DNA of 64,000 nucleotides. It comes from Celeribacter baekdonensis (GTDB lineage: Bacteria > Pseudomonadota > Alphaproteobacteria > Rhodobacterales > Rhodobacteraceae). The translations under genes and the position numbers were made by a program. The DNA is taken from NCBI RefSeq assembly GCF_003047105.1, contig NZ_CP028475.1, positions 3,522,786-3,586,785 on the forward strand. The letters are read 5' to 3'. This document shows, piece by piece, positions 46,688-57,208 of the stretch (its first letter is position 1; every line of letters starts with the position of its first letter). The notes below the pieces were generated by a model. The model saw only the letters and a program-made list of their open reading frames with translations, did not search any database and was not told the origin of the DNA.

Positions 46688-48220
46688 TTACAGCATCGAG
46701 CCAGTGTCAATGAACCTTTGATGCCAACTCAGCGCCTCGCGCAGATCATGCGGCGTGTGACCGCCAAACGAACTCTTTTTAGCCCGCTCGAAATACTCCC
46801 GCAGCGCATCACGATACATCGGATGGGCACAGTTTTCGATGATCAAAGCGGCCTTCTTTTTCGGGTCCAAACCGCGCAAATCGGCCAAGCCTTGTTCGGT
46901 GACAATCACCTGAACGTCTTGGTTGATGTGATCGACATGGCTCGCCATCGGCACAATCGCGGAAATGGCCCCGTTTTTGGCGATCGAGGGCGTCATGAAA
47001 ATCGACAGATAGGCGTTGCGGGCAAAATCGCCCGAGCCGCCAATGCCGTTTTGAATGCGCGATCCCATCACATGGGTCGAGTTCACATTGCCGTAAATAT
47101 CCGCCTCAATCAGCCCGTTCATCGCAATACAGCCAAGGCGGCGCACCAGTTCGGGGTGGTTCGAAATCTCCTGCGGCCGCAGGATCAATTTGTCGCGAAA
47201 CAGCCGGGCATGGGTGTTGAAATACTCGGCCTTTTCAGGGGAAAGCGAAAAGGCCGTGGCGGAGGCGACGCGCAAAGTGCCGGCTTCGATCATGTCGAGC
47301 ATGCCGTCTTGGATCACCTCGGTGAAGGCGGTCATTTGCTCAAAGGGCGCTTTGATCAACCCGGCCATCACCGCGTTGGGCACGTTGCCAACGCCCGATT
47401 GCAACGGCAACAGGCTGGGCGGTAGGCCCGCGCGTTTGGCCTCCCACATCAGGAACTCAAGGATGTGGTCGGCAATCGCTTCGGCGGTGTCGCCGGGGGC
47501 GGAAAACGGGGCGTTGCGGTCGGGGGCGTCGGTTTCGACAATGGCGACGATTTTGGACGGATCGACCTTGAAATGCGGCTGACCGATGCGATCATCGGGC
47601 TTGTTCAACGGGATCGGCACGCGGTTCGGCGGCAAAGCCGTGCCGTAGTAGATGTCATGCATCCCGTCGAGCATTTCGCTTTGCCAACTGTTAACCTCAA
47701 GGATGATTTTATCGGCGCGCTCCAGCCATGTTTTGTTGTTGCCGATGGAAGAAGAGGGGATCAAATCGCCTTCGGGCGTGATGCCGGAGACCTCGATGAT
47801 CGCGGTGTCCAGCGGACCCAAAAAGCCCTGCCATGCCATCGGCGCGACCTGCGACAGATGCATGTCGAAATAGTTCATCTCGCCCGCATTGATCTTTTGC
47901 CGCGCGATGGGATCGGAGTTGTAGGGCAGGCGGAAGTCAATGCCGTCGGCTTTGGCCAAGGCACCGTCAAGCTCGGGGCCGGTTGAGGCACCGGACCAGA
48001 TTTTGATTCGAAACGGCTGACCCGCAGAATGTTCGGCCTCAATGCGCGCGGCCAGAGCGAGCGGCACGGCTTTGGGATAGCCCGAGCCAGTAAAGCCGCT
48101 CATACCCACCGCCGCCCCATTTTGAACAAGGCTTGCGGCGTCTTCGGCACTCATGATTTTGGATTGAAGCGATTGCGGCGCGATGCGCGAGGGCTGGGTC
48201 AAGACCGGTCTCCATTTCAC
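46688..48220 (-). CDS. Acetyl-CoA hydrolase/succinate CoA-transferase family protein
   Basis: A 510-residue class I CoA-transferase of the AarC/Cat1 type (GMSGFTGSGYPKAVPLALAARI, IWSGASTGPELDGALAKA, NSDPIARQKINAGEMNYFDMHLSQ, LLPLQSGVGNVPNAVMAGL, NGIGGSGDFARNAYLSIF). Such enzymes move CoA between succinate and acetate or propionate. The region around SGVGN places the family's catalytic Glu nearby. GTG 48220 is the longest start; the TTG a few codons on has GGAGA before it. Two TTTGCAAA boxes lie upstream (48383, 48410). Confidence 0.9.
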   Translation of the reverse strand: MKWRPVLTQPSRIAPQSLQSKIMSAEDAASLVQNGAAVGMSGFTGSGYPKAVPLALAARIEAEHSAGQPFRIKIWSGASTGPELDGALAKADGIDFRLPYNSDPIARQKINAGEMNYFDMHLSQVAPMAWQGFLGPLDTAIIEVSGITPEGDLIPSSSIGNNKTWLERADKIILEVNSWQSEMLDGMHDIYYGTALPPNRVPIPLNKPDDRIGQPHFKVDPSKIVAIVETDAPDRNAPFSAPGDTAEAIADHILEFLMWEAKRAGLPPSLLPLQSGVGNVPNAVMAGLIKAPFEQMTAFTEVIQDGMLDMIEAGTLRVASATAFSLSPEKAEYFNTHARLFRDKLILRPQEISNHPELVRRLGCIAMNGLIEADIYGNVNSTHVMGSRIQNGIGGSGDFARNAYLSIFMTPSIAKNGAISAIVPMASHVDHINQDVQVIVTEQGLADLRGLDPKKKAALIIENCAHPMYRDALREYFERAKKSSFGGHTPHDLREALSWHQRFIDTGSML

Positions 48221-48395
48221 ACGGATTCCGGGCGTGATGTGGGAGTGTCACGGCAAATGGGGTCCCCTCCCTCCATCAGCGCCCGATGTTTCTCGCATCT
48301 ATGCCTTCGATGGAAGGAGGGTCCAGCACATTCTTGTGGTGTAACCCCGCTATGCGAATTCGCACAGATATGTGATAATTTATTTGCAAAACCGA
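48221..48395 (-). promoter_or_regulatory. Promoter region of the CoA-transferase gene
   Basis: A 175-base region on the minus strand, AT-rich at 48365-48395. TTTGCAAA (48383-48390) lies in it, and a second copy, TTTGCAAA (48410-48417), lies within the 3' end of the neighbouring small gene. Together they form an imperfect inverted repeat centred on CAATTG near 48400. TTTGCAAA boxes are known targets of ScfR/RamB-type acetate and propionate regulators. Confidence 0.5.
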
Positions 48396-48696
48396 TCAAT
48401 TGAACCGATTTTGCAAATGCTTTTTGTCGAACATTCCGGCGTGGTTTAGGTCGCGCACAAACGTCGCTTTAAAGCGTGGCGCTTTAGGCCCGGTGCCCGC
48501 GCGCCACGCGTAGGAATTGAACCACACGCGACGCATTTTGCGGGGCTTGCGCGTCTGGCCGTTCGGTGCGGCTGAGTTGATCCCAAATCGGGTGTCTGCG
48601 CGCCGTGCGGTCCAGTTTTGCAAACTGCACAAGACGGTGATTTTTGAACGGATCGTGGTGGCGATGATGGGCGTCAAAAACAGTGCGGTGGGTCAT
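48396..48696 (-). pseudogene. Small conserved protein, frameshifted
   Basis: Two frames join into a 99-residue basic protein: MTHRTVFDAHHRHHDPFKN and QFAKLDRTARRHPIWDQLSRTERPDAQA, then RKMRRVWFNSYAWRAGTGPKAPRFKATFVRDLNHAGMFDKKHLQ. The break is at four G on the plus strand (48542-48545). Removing one base makes the two halves continuous, and the span of 301 bases is one more than whole codons. GAGGAGAAATTTTG precedes ATG 48696. I believe small proteins of this pattern occur in Rhodobacterales, but no function is known to me. Confidence 0.6.
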
Positions 48697-48788
48697 CAAA
48701 ATTTCTCCTCTTGGACCCAAAGCCTAGCAGAAAATCGGCATTTTGTCAGGTCTTGCAACCAGAGAACATGCACCAAGCGGGCTTTGGC

Positions 48789-50000
48789 TCACGCCGCATC
48801 TTGGCGCACGCGCCAGTGCCACAACACGACCCCGGCCACGATGACAATTCCCATCGACAATAAAAATGGCGCGCCGGGCAGGTAATGCGCCGTGCCGGGG
48901 CGCGAAAAGATCGCGAAGGTTTCGGTCATGATCAAGGGGCTGAGAATGGTCGCGATGGCCGCGATGGAACCGATCACGCCCTGCAATTCGCCCTGTTGTG
49001 TGTCGGGGGTGGCGCGGCTCATCGTGCCTTGCAGCGCGGGGATGGTGACCGAGGAAATCCCTGACAGCACGGTGACGATCCACACCAACGGCACGCTACT
49101 GGTCACGCCCAAGGTGGCGAAGACAACGATATCGGCCAAAATGCCGCCCATGGTGACGCGATACGCCCCAAAGCGGCTCACAAGCGGCCCGATCAACACC
49201 GATTGCGCCAAACCCATTGAGAGGCCAAAGGCAAACAGCGTCAGGCCAATCATCCGCGCGTCAAATCCGAATTTTTCGACACCATAAAATGACCAGATCG
49301 CCGGATAGACGAAATAGGCCATTTCATAGAGGCCAAAGACCATCAAAAGCGGCTTGACCCCGGACAGCGACCCGATGGCGCGAAAGGCGGCAAAGGGATT
49401 GGCACGTCGCCAATGAAACGGGCGGCGTTTGTCGCGGGGCAGGCTTTCGGGCATGACCAAAAGGCCAAAGATCATGTTCAATCCGGCGATGCCCGCCGCC
49501 ACATAAAACGGCGCACGGGTGTCAATTCCGGCCAAAAGCCCGCCAATCATCGGCCCCACCGCAAAGCCAACCCCCATGGCTGCATGGACAAGACCAAAGC
49601 GCTTTTCGCGATCCTCAGGCGCGGAAATATCCGCCATATAGGCAGCCGCCGTGGCATGCGTCGCGGCCGACAATCCGGCGATCAACCGGCCGATCAGCAA
49701 CAGCCAAATCGTATGCGCCACCGCCATCACCAGATAGTCGAGCATCATCACAAACAACGCTGAGATCAGGACGGGTTTGCGGCCAAAGCGATCCGACAGA
49801 TTGCCGACCGCCGGTCCAAACAGAAACTGCATCATCGCATAGCCGGTGGCCAACACCCCGCCCCAAAGGGCGGCATCGGCCAAGGCGCGCCCGGTCACGT
49901 CGCGGATCAGATCGGGCATGACCGGAAAGATCAGGCCAATGCCGATGCCGTCGATCAAGACGGTGAACACGATGAACAAGATCGGAAGATGGCGCAACAT
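48789..50000 (-). CDS. TetA-like MFS multidrug/tetracycline exporter
   Basis: A 403-residue 12-helix antiporter of the DHA1 group. The start LFIVFTVLIDGIGIGLIFPVMPDLI and the loop GNLSDRFGRKPVLISAL are characteristic of TetA-like carriers, as are RLIAGLSAATHATAAAYMADIS and GVGFAVGPMIGGLL. It exports small molecules in exchange for protons; tetracycline itself is only one possibility. It stands in a run of minus-strand genes, with the alpha/beta hydrolase gene just upstream. Confidence 0.88.
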   Translation of the reverse strand: MLRHLPILFIVFTVLIDGIGIGLIFPVMPDLIRDVTGRALADAALWGGVLATGYAMMQFLFGPAVGNLSDRFGRKPVLISALFVMMLDYLVMAVAHTIWLLLIGRLIAGLSAATHATAAAYMADISAPEDREKRFGLVHAAMGVGFAVGPMIGGLLAGIDTRAPFYVAAGIAGLNMIFGLLVMPESLPRDKRRPFHWRRANPFAAFRAIGSLSGVKPLLMVFGLYEMAYFVYPAIWSFYGVEKFGFDARMIGLTLFAFGLSMGLAQSVLIGPLVSRFGAYRVTMGGILADIVVFATLGVTSSVPLVWIVTVLSGISSVTIPALQGTMSRATPDTQQGELQGVIGSIAAIATILSPLIMTETFAIFSRPGTAHYLPGAPFLLSMGIVIVAGVVLWHWRVRQDAA

Positions 50001-50052
50001 GACGAACCTCTGACACAGACTGCGCCTTTCTGACCGTCAAAACCACCGCTGT

Positions 50053-50799
50053 CTATCCGTCTTTGCGCACAGCCTTGATGAGCAAATCCGCCAAGCTGTC
50101 CGGGTGTGAGAAATAGGGCGAATGGCCTGCGGTGAGGCGATGCACCTGATCCTCAGGCCAATCTTTGACCATTTTTTCCTGCTCTTCCGGCGGGATGGTG
50201 CGGTCATCCGTGCAAAGCACATAATCGCGCGGCAGGGTGGCAGAGCGGGCTGTGATCGTCAGAGGCGTTTCTTGTGGGCGGATCGCCTGTGGCCCCAGAT
50301 GCGGTAGGGCATAGGCCACGGCCTGCGCCGGACAATCGTGAAACAACGTCGCCACGACGGTATCAGCGCGAAAGGTAAAGGCCTTGTCGTCTGGGGTTTT
50401 CGCAATCGCGGCCAAAACCGGATGGGCGCGGGCGCTGCGACGCATGTCGCCAAGGCTTTTGCCATCCTCGGGCACATAGGCACAAACATAGATCATCTGC
50501 GCGACACATTCAGGCGCGGCCTCAGCGGCGGCGGTGATGGCGTAGCCGCCCGCGGAATGGCCGACCAGGATCACCGGCGTGCCGATTTCGGCGATCTTAT
50601 GGAGGATCGCATCGCGGTAGAGATCCAGCGTCACCTCGAAATAGGGCGTGGTGTCCGCGCCATGAGAGGGCAGGTCCATCGCATGAACGATGCCCCCGCG
50701 TGCCACAAGTGCCGGGATCAGATCGCGCCAACACCATGCGCCATGGGCGGAGCCGTGGATCAAAAGAAAGACCGGATCAGTTGCTTCCAATTCAGACAT
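50053..50799 (-). CDS. Alpha/beta hydrolase
   Basis: A 248-residue alpha/beta hydrolase with oxyanion region LIHGSAHGAWCWRDLIPAL, nucleophile elbow VGHSAGGYA (Ser), and a late His in TAGHSPYFSHPD. It resembles salicylate/methyl-ester esterases (SABP2-like). The start ATG 50799 has GGAGAT upstream and overlaps the pcaD stop by eight bases, so it is the last member of a cluster of hydrolase genes. Confidence 0.88.
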   Translation of the reverse strand: MSELEATDPVFLLIHGSAHGAWCWRDLIPALVARGGIVHAMDLPSHGADTTPYFEVTLDLYRDAILHKIAEIGTPVILVGHSAGGYAITAAAEAAPECVAQMIYVCAYVPEDGKSLGDMRRSARAHPVLAAIAKTPDDKAFTFRADTVVATLFHDCPAQAVAYALPHLGPQAIRPQETPLTITARSATLPRDYVLCTDDRTIPPEEQEKMVKDWPEDQVHRLTAGHSPYFSHPDSLADLLIKAVRKDG

Positions 50800-51577
50800 G
50801 GCCAATCTCCTGTAAGAATGTTGTCAAAAGTGCGGCAAAGGCTTCGGGCGCATCTACGGGTGGCAAATGCCCGGAACGCCGCAGCAATTCAAACCGCGCG
50901 CCGGGGATGATGTCCAAAGTTTCGCGCATCAAATCGGCAGGGGTGGAGCCATCATAACCGCCGCCAATGCCCAAGCATGCCAGACGCAAGCCCGAGGTGG
51001 GCGTGTAAAAATCCGTGCCTGCAATGGCGGCGCAACAGCCCACATAGCCCTCAACGGAGGTGTTTAAAATCGACTGACCCCAGCGTTTGGCCGTCTCAGA
51101 TTTGCGAAATCCGGGGGCAAACCAACGCTCCAACGTGGGCGCAACGATGCTTTCCAGCCCATGGGCCTCAATCTCGTCGATGCGTTTGTCCCAGACCGAG
51201 CGGGTGCCGATTTTGGCCGCCGTATTGGACAGGACCAGCGCGCGGATGTGATCCAGCCGCTTGACCGCCAGGCCCTGCGCGATCAACCCGCCAATGGAAA
51301 TGCCGACAAACACCGCATCTCGCACCGCCAAATGATCCAGCAACCGCTCGGCGTCACGCACCAATGCGCCCATCGAATAGGGGCCTTTCGGCACGTCAGA
51401 GCCACCATGACCACGTAGGTCATAGCGGATGACCCGAAGCCCCTTTGGCAGGAGCGGCAGGACGTCATCCCACAGATGCAAATTGGTGCCCAAGGCATGA
51501 CAAAACACAATCGTCGGGCCAGTGCGCGGCCCGTCGTCTTCAACGTTGAGAGAAATGTCACCAAGATCGACCCGCAT
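50792..51577 (-). CDS. pcaD: 3-oxoadipate enol-lactonase
   Basis: A 261-residue alpha/beta hydrolase of the PcaD type: VFCHALGTNLHLWDDVLPLLPKGLRVIRYDLRGHGGSDVPKGPYSM, nucleophile GISIGGLIAQGLA, and C-terminal His in RSGHLPPVDAPEAFA. It hydrolyses 3-oxoadipate enol-lactone in the protocatechuate branch of the beta-ketoadipate pathway. No other pca gene is in the window. AAAAGGAGCGATCAG before ATG 51577 marks an independent start. In the sequence as given the upstream hydrolase frame runs straight into it, which I attribute to one missing base upstream. Confidence 0.85.
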   Translation of the reverse strand: MRVDLGDISLNVEDDGPRTGPTIVFCHALGTNLHLWDDVLPLLPKGLRVIRYDLRGHGGSDVPKGPYSMGALVRDAERLLDHLAVRDAVFVGISIGGLIAQGLAVKRLDHIRALVLSNTAAKIGTRSVWDKRIDEIEAHGLESIVAPTLERWFAPGFRKSETAKRWGQSILNTSVEGYVGCCAAIAGTDFYTPTSGLRLACLGIGGGYDGSTPADLMRETLDIIPGARFELLRRSGHLPPVDAPEAFAALLTTFLQEIGHV

Positions 51578-51629
51578 CTGATCGCTCCTTTTAGAATGCG
51601 CGCAGATCATAGAGGGGAGGCGGTGGGTC

Positions 51630-52468
51630 TCAATGGGGGAGGCGGGCCAAAAACGCGCGATCACATCAAGGCTTTCAGGCTCATCCAAAAACGGCACATG
51701 ACCGCGATCTTTCACCTCGGCACAGATCATATCCGGGCGGCGCGCGCACATCTCGTCCATACAGGCGCGGGGCAAAAGGGTGGAGTTTTCGCCCCGCAAC
51801 AGCGCCAAAGGCAGCCCCGCAAGCGCCTCGAACAAAGGCCAGAGATCGGGCACGGCCCCGGTCACGCTTTGCGCTTCAATCGCGTCCCTAAGCTTAGGAT
51901 CATAGCGCAATTCAAGCCGTTTTTCGCCCTCTGTCCAAATCCGGCGTGCATAGCTTAGCCAGTGATCCCGGCTGACATTGGGGAACTGATCGCCCAAAGC
52001 ACGGGGCAATTTGTCGGCGGCATCTTCAAACGAGCGATAGGCCGAGGGGCGACCGAGATAGTCCATGATGTGGCTCAGCCCACGCGGGTCCATCTCTGGC
52101 CCGATGTCATTGAGCAACACGCCAGACAGGCGATGTTTGGCGGTGAGCGCCAAGACCATGGCAATCAACCCGCCCCGCGAGGTGCCTAAAATGGCGGCGC
52201 GGTCCAGCCCCAAATGATCCAAAAGGGCCAGCGCATCCGCGCCCTCTTGTGGCAATGTGTAGTTGAGGAAATTCGGGTCAAAATCAGACGCCCCGCGCCC
52301 GCGACTATCAAGGCGAATGACCGTGGCTTGATCTGCGAAATGCGCCACCACAGGTTCGAAATCATCCATGTTGCGGGTCAGTCCCGCGAGGCACAACAGA
52401 GCGGGACCTTTGCCCTGAACGTCATAGGCCAGCGAGAGGCCATCGGCGGTGGTGAACGTGTCAGGCAT
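51630..52468 (-). pseudogene. Alpha/beta hydrolase, 3' end frameshifted
   Basis: A hydrolase of 279 residues once one base is restored: LCLAGLTRNMDDFEPVVAHFADQATVIRLDSRGRGASDFDP, nucleophile GTSRGGLIAMVLA, His in RGHVPFLDEPES. In the given sequence the frame continues without a stop through LDVIARFWPASPIETH into pcaD, producing an apparent 558-codon fusion. Adding one A to the run at 51649-51653 (plus strand) gives VIARFLARLPH and a stop at 51630, and makes 840 bases, whole codons. It overlaps the end of the dehalogenase gene by eight bases. Confidence 0.82.
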
Positions 52469-53149
52469 GGGCGGCGATCTCCGGAATTTGGGTCAGATCA
52501 GAGAGAATATAAGCGGGTTGGCCGGGCATCCGGTCGACGGGCAGGGACGCGCGGTTCACCCAAGCGGTGACAAAGCCAAATCGTGCCGCCCCGGCGATGT
52601 CCAGCCATTAGAGGAGACAAACAACACCTCGTTGCGGGCGCAGTCGAACCGATCCGGGACCATGTGATACACCCGATCTGAGGGCTTGAAAATGCCGACG
52701 GTATCGACCGAGAGCACATCGTCCAACAGGCCGTCTAAACCCGCCGATGACACCGCAGCCTGAAGCATGTCTTGTGAGCCATTTGAGAGGATGGCGGTGG
52801 AAAACCCTTTGTCTTTCAGGGCTTGCAACATGATGGGCACCTCTGGATAGGCGCTCAATTCCTGATAAAGCTGCAACAAACGCGCGCGCAACGGCGGATC
52901 ATCCTCAAGTCCCGCACGCGCCAGCGCCCAATCGAGCGCATCCATGGTGACAGTCCAAAACGGCGCATGATCCCCCATGATGGCGCGCAGCCAACTGTAT
53001 TCCAACTGTTTGGCGCGCCAATCCTGCGCCAGTTGGGACCACAGCGGGATCAGGCGGGCAAAAGCGGGTTCATCCGCCGCGCGCTGGGCGGCAGAGGTGA
53101 CATCGAACAGGGTGCCATAGGCATCAAAAATACAGGTGGTGATGGTCAC
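52461..53149 (-). pseudogene. (S)-2-haloacid dehalogenase type II, frameshifted
   Basis: HAD-superfamily enzyme, 229 residues after repair. FDAYGTLFDV contains the nucleophile Asp, ILSNGSQDM the second motif and FVSSNGWD the third, which together identify L-2-haloacid dehalogenases that remove halide from short 2-halo acids. The break comes after FVSSNGW: one more C at 52601 (plus strand) gives NGWDIAGAARFGFVTAWVNR and an end at 52461. The span of 689 bases is one short of whole codons. The start is GTG 53149 with GGGAGG upstream. It overlaps the next hydrolase gene. Confidence 0.85.
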
Positions 53150-53220
53150 ATGCGCCTCCCTTGCAGCGAGGACAGACTGTCATGGAGTGCGCCCTGAGGA
53201 AAGAGGAGATGGCGCGGGTT

Positions 53221-54093
53221 TTAGAGCAACCCGGTCAAAAGCCAGAACCCGCCAGTGAAATGCACGGTCAGGGTAAAGGCATAGCTTGCCATCACCAAAA
53301 GCGCCTGATTTGGCGTCAGGCGGGTTTGGTCGGGCGGCGGATGTGAAACAGGCTTTGCACGCCCGCGGCGGCGAGGATCATCATCGCCACCGAGTGATCG
53401 CGCAGAGCCGCCGAGGCAAAGGCGGCGGTCATGAACAGCGTGACGACACGCCCAAGACGTGGCCAAAACGCATCAGAAACCGCACGCACAACCTGCCGCC
53501 ACCAAAGGCAGGAAGGGCAAAAGCATGATGAAATTGAACGTGCCCAACATAATCGCCGTGCTGCGCATGACATTGCAAAGACCGGCCGCTCACGACGAAG
53601 TGTGAAACAGGCCAAAGCCGAGGATCATCGGAACAATCGCCAAGCGGGGCATAGAAGCGCGGCAAAGCTTCTTCCAGCGAGCTGATCAAAGGGCGATCCG
53701 AGCGCGCGCGGCGAATAGGCGAGGGGATCAGCCGCACCCGCGCCACCTCATGGCCGATGATGCGACAGGCCAGTGCGGACCCCAACTCATGCAACAAAGC
53801 CGCAAAAACAAAGCCAATGCCAAGCAAAGGCGAGGTCAGCGCCGCGACCGCGACCCGTGAGCACAAATCCAATCACAACGCCCGTGCCATCAAACCCGCG
53901 CTGTGATCATCCTGCCCTGATGGGTCGACACCCCTTTGAGCAGAGGCAGGGAGAAGACCCCCAAAAGGATGGCGAGAAAGAGGAATGTCATAGCGATGTG
54001 CGGCGGCCTTTTGGCTTTGATCTTTGGGCTTTTGATGGGTCGAAAATGCGGCGACAATGTGGCAGGTGGCGGATTTGGCTGGGGATAACTCAT
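53221..54093 (-). pseudogene. Site-2-protease-like (M50) membrane protein, many frameshifts
   Basis: Parts in all three minus frames join into one membrane protein of about 290 residues: an N-terminal part MSYPQPNPPPATLSPHF, hydrophobic FLFLAILLGVFSLPLLKGV, then GIGFVFAALLHELGSALA, LIPSPIRRARSD, AIVPMILGFGLFHTSS, VMRSTAIMLGTFNFIMLLPF and a final helix ending GGFWLLTGLL. The region resembles M50 site-2 proteases, but the expected HELGH reads HELGS here, so the second His ligand is missing. At least five frame changes occur in 870 bases. The gene could be real with sequence errors, or decayed. Confidence 0.6.
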
Positions 54094-54242
54094 CGTTCAA
54101 CACAGTGTTTCTGAAATGAAAACGTTTAAAAATGCTTTTAAATGCGTCGAAAAATTTACAGGAATGCAAAATTTCAAGACAGGGGATGATTTGTCCGTCC
54201 CGCCTGCTAAATCTATATCTCGGACGCCCCTGTTTGGAGACA

Positions 54243-54863
54243 ATGATGAACAGCACGGTTGAGAAACTCCGCGACTCCTTGCGGCAAATTCAGGGATCAA
54301 TTGGAACGGGATGCCGCAGAGGCGCGTGAAAAGTTTCAATATCGTCTCAGCAATGGCGGTGGTGTTCGAGGAAGAAGCGCGCAAACGCGGGCGTCTTTTA
54401 CGTGTGCGTTTGTCGGTGTTTATCCGCCGCGCCCGTCCTTGGGAGGTGATCACCGCCGCTCATTTACAGTCTGATCGTGCCCTTCGTGATCCTCGATCTT
54501 TTTGTCACCGTCTATCAGGCGATCTGTTTCCCAATCTACGGTCTGCCAAAAGTCGAACGCAAAAAATACATCGCTGTGGATCGGCACAAGCTGACCTATC
54601 TGAACTTTATGCAAAAACTCAACTGCGTTTATTGCGGCTATGGCAATGGGCTTTTGGCCTATGTCCGCGAGGTTGCCGGACGCACCGAATATTACTGGTG
54701 CCCGATCAAACACGCCAGTCATCTGTCCGATCGTCACGAGCAATATCAGAACTTTTTGGAATTCGGAGACGGCGAGGCGTGGGACGAAAAATTCATTGAA
54801 ATGAAAGGCAAAGCCCGTGCCTGCGAGGACTGTAGCGGCTGCGGCACGGGGGGCTGTCACTAA
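54243..54863 (+). pseudogene. Conserved membrane-associated protein with Cys motifs, frameshifted
   Basis: Pieces in three plus frames form a protein of about 206 residues: MNSTVEKLRDSLRQIQ, DQLERDAAEAREKFQYRLSNG, VVFEEEARKR, then a hydrophobic segment PFVILDLFVTVYQAICFPIYG and LPKVERKKYIAVDRHKLTYLNFMQKLNCVYCGYGNGLLAYVREVAGRTEYYWCPIKHA. The tail has ACEDCSGCGTGGCH. CxxC-type motifs suggest metal binding. A protein of this pattern is common in proteobacteria without assigned function. At least three indels separate the frames. Confidence 0.65.
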
Positions 54864-54867
54864 AGCG

Positions 54868-56199
54868 TCAAGGCCGAAGCATCATATCCGCCACGTTTTC
54901 CGCGATCATCATCGTGGGCGCATTGGTGTTGCCCGCGATGATCTGCGGCATGATTGAGGCGTCCACAACGCGCAGCCCCGAGACGCCGCGCACCCGCGCC
55001 TGCGGGTCCACCACTGAACTTTCGTCCATCCCCATGCGACAGGTGCCGACCGGGTGATAGATTGTCTCTGAGCGGGCACGAATATCCGCAATGAGCGCTG
55101 CGTCGCTTTGCAGGGCCGCACCAGGCAGAACCTCGGATGCGACGTGCTTTGCAAGCGCCGATGCAGCCATCACCGAACGGGCGATTTTGAGGCCAGATAA
55201 AAGCGTTGCCACATCCTCTGGGTGGCTCAGATAGCCGGCGTCAATCACCGGCGCAGCCCTTGGATCGGGTGAGGCCAATGTGATCCGCCCCCGCGATTTT
55301 GGCAAAAGATCACAAACATGCAGCGTCATGCCGTAGCCAAATGAGGTCTTGCGTCCATGATCACGCAGATAGGCCGGAATGAAATGGAATTGCAGGTTGG
55401 GACGTGGCTGATCGGGATCTGAGCGCACAAACCCACCAGCTTCGGCGACATTTGAGGTCAGTTCCCCGCCACGTTTGCGGCCAAAGGCGACGGCGGCACG
55501 CAGCGCACGGGGCACATATGTCGGCGCAATGCCAATGGGCAGGCGATCGCGCGCTTTCGACATCACTGTGATGTCGAGATGATCGGCTAAGTTCTGGCCC
55601 ACCTCAGGCGCGTCATGCCGCACCTCGATCCCCTGCGCGCGCACCATGTCCCCCGGCCCAATGCCCGAGAGCATCAACAGATGCGGTGACTTGATTGCCC
55701 GGCGCTAAGGCCACCCGCCACCGGGATTGAGCAAAATCGCGATCCGCAACGCCAATTGGTGCCCTTGAACAGCACTCGCGAGACCTGTTCTCCGGTCAAG
55801 AGCGTCACATGGCCCCCCACGCACCGGGTCCAAAAATGCCCGCGCGGCTGAAAACCGTTTGCCGTTTTTCTGAGTGACTTGGAGCAGGCCCACGCCCTCC
55901 TGATCCGCGCCATTAAAGTCACGCATCCCGCCTCAACACCGGCGCGCACAAAAGGGCTCGCAGATCGGAGACGCAAAGTGGCCCGTCGGTGCATTGAAAT
56001 CTGCGTATTGCGCTTGTGCGTCCCACTTCTGAGGGTGGCCAGGTTTGATCTTTCGTTTAGCGATCAGGTGCGGTGTGATCAAATTATAGGCGCGCCAAAA
56101 CCCCCCAAAAAAAGGCGAGCATCCGGCTTCGATCAAACAAACCCGTTTGCTTGGATCGTCCGACAGGCGATGGCCAACACGCATTATATAATCAAACAT
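54868..56199 (-). pseudogene. GMC-family (choline dehydrogenase-like) oxidoreductase, decayed
   Basis: The C-terminal 269 residues are well preserved (MLSGIGPGDMVRAQGI, NLQFHFIPAYLRDHG, YHPVGTCRMGMDESSVVDPQARVRGVSGLRVVDASIMP, GNTNAPTMMIAENVADMML), including the GMC signature and catalytic His. Upstream, fragments of the middle ([26 protein letters not shown]) lie in other frames. The N-terminus FDYI-MRVGHRLSDDPSKRVCLIEAG lacks the FAD-binding glycine motif. The total is about 300 bases shorter than normal, so this gene has true deletions besides frameshifts and is probably non-functional. Confidence 0.8.
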
Positions 56200-56294
56200 G
56201 TCAAACTACCAGTGTCACTTCGCCAACTGATACCTACTCAAAGAAAAGCCCCGCACGGGGCGGGGCTTGGAGCTGTGGCAATCTGGACCGGATT

Positions 56295-57108
<814 letters not shown>

Positions 57109-57208
57109 CTAGGTCAAGTTTTTGAGGGCTGTGTTAGGTGAGCGGAGGCGGTTCGCTGCAATGAGACTGGAGGTCTGGTATGCGGGACAATGCGGGCTTT
57201 CGATGGCA

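Noticed and set aside
50792..52468. A natural fusion of two alpha/beta hydrolases
   Set aside because: One missing base in an A run explains the missing stop; the pcaD start retains a strong ribosome site and the linker is non-homologous.
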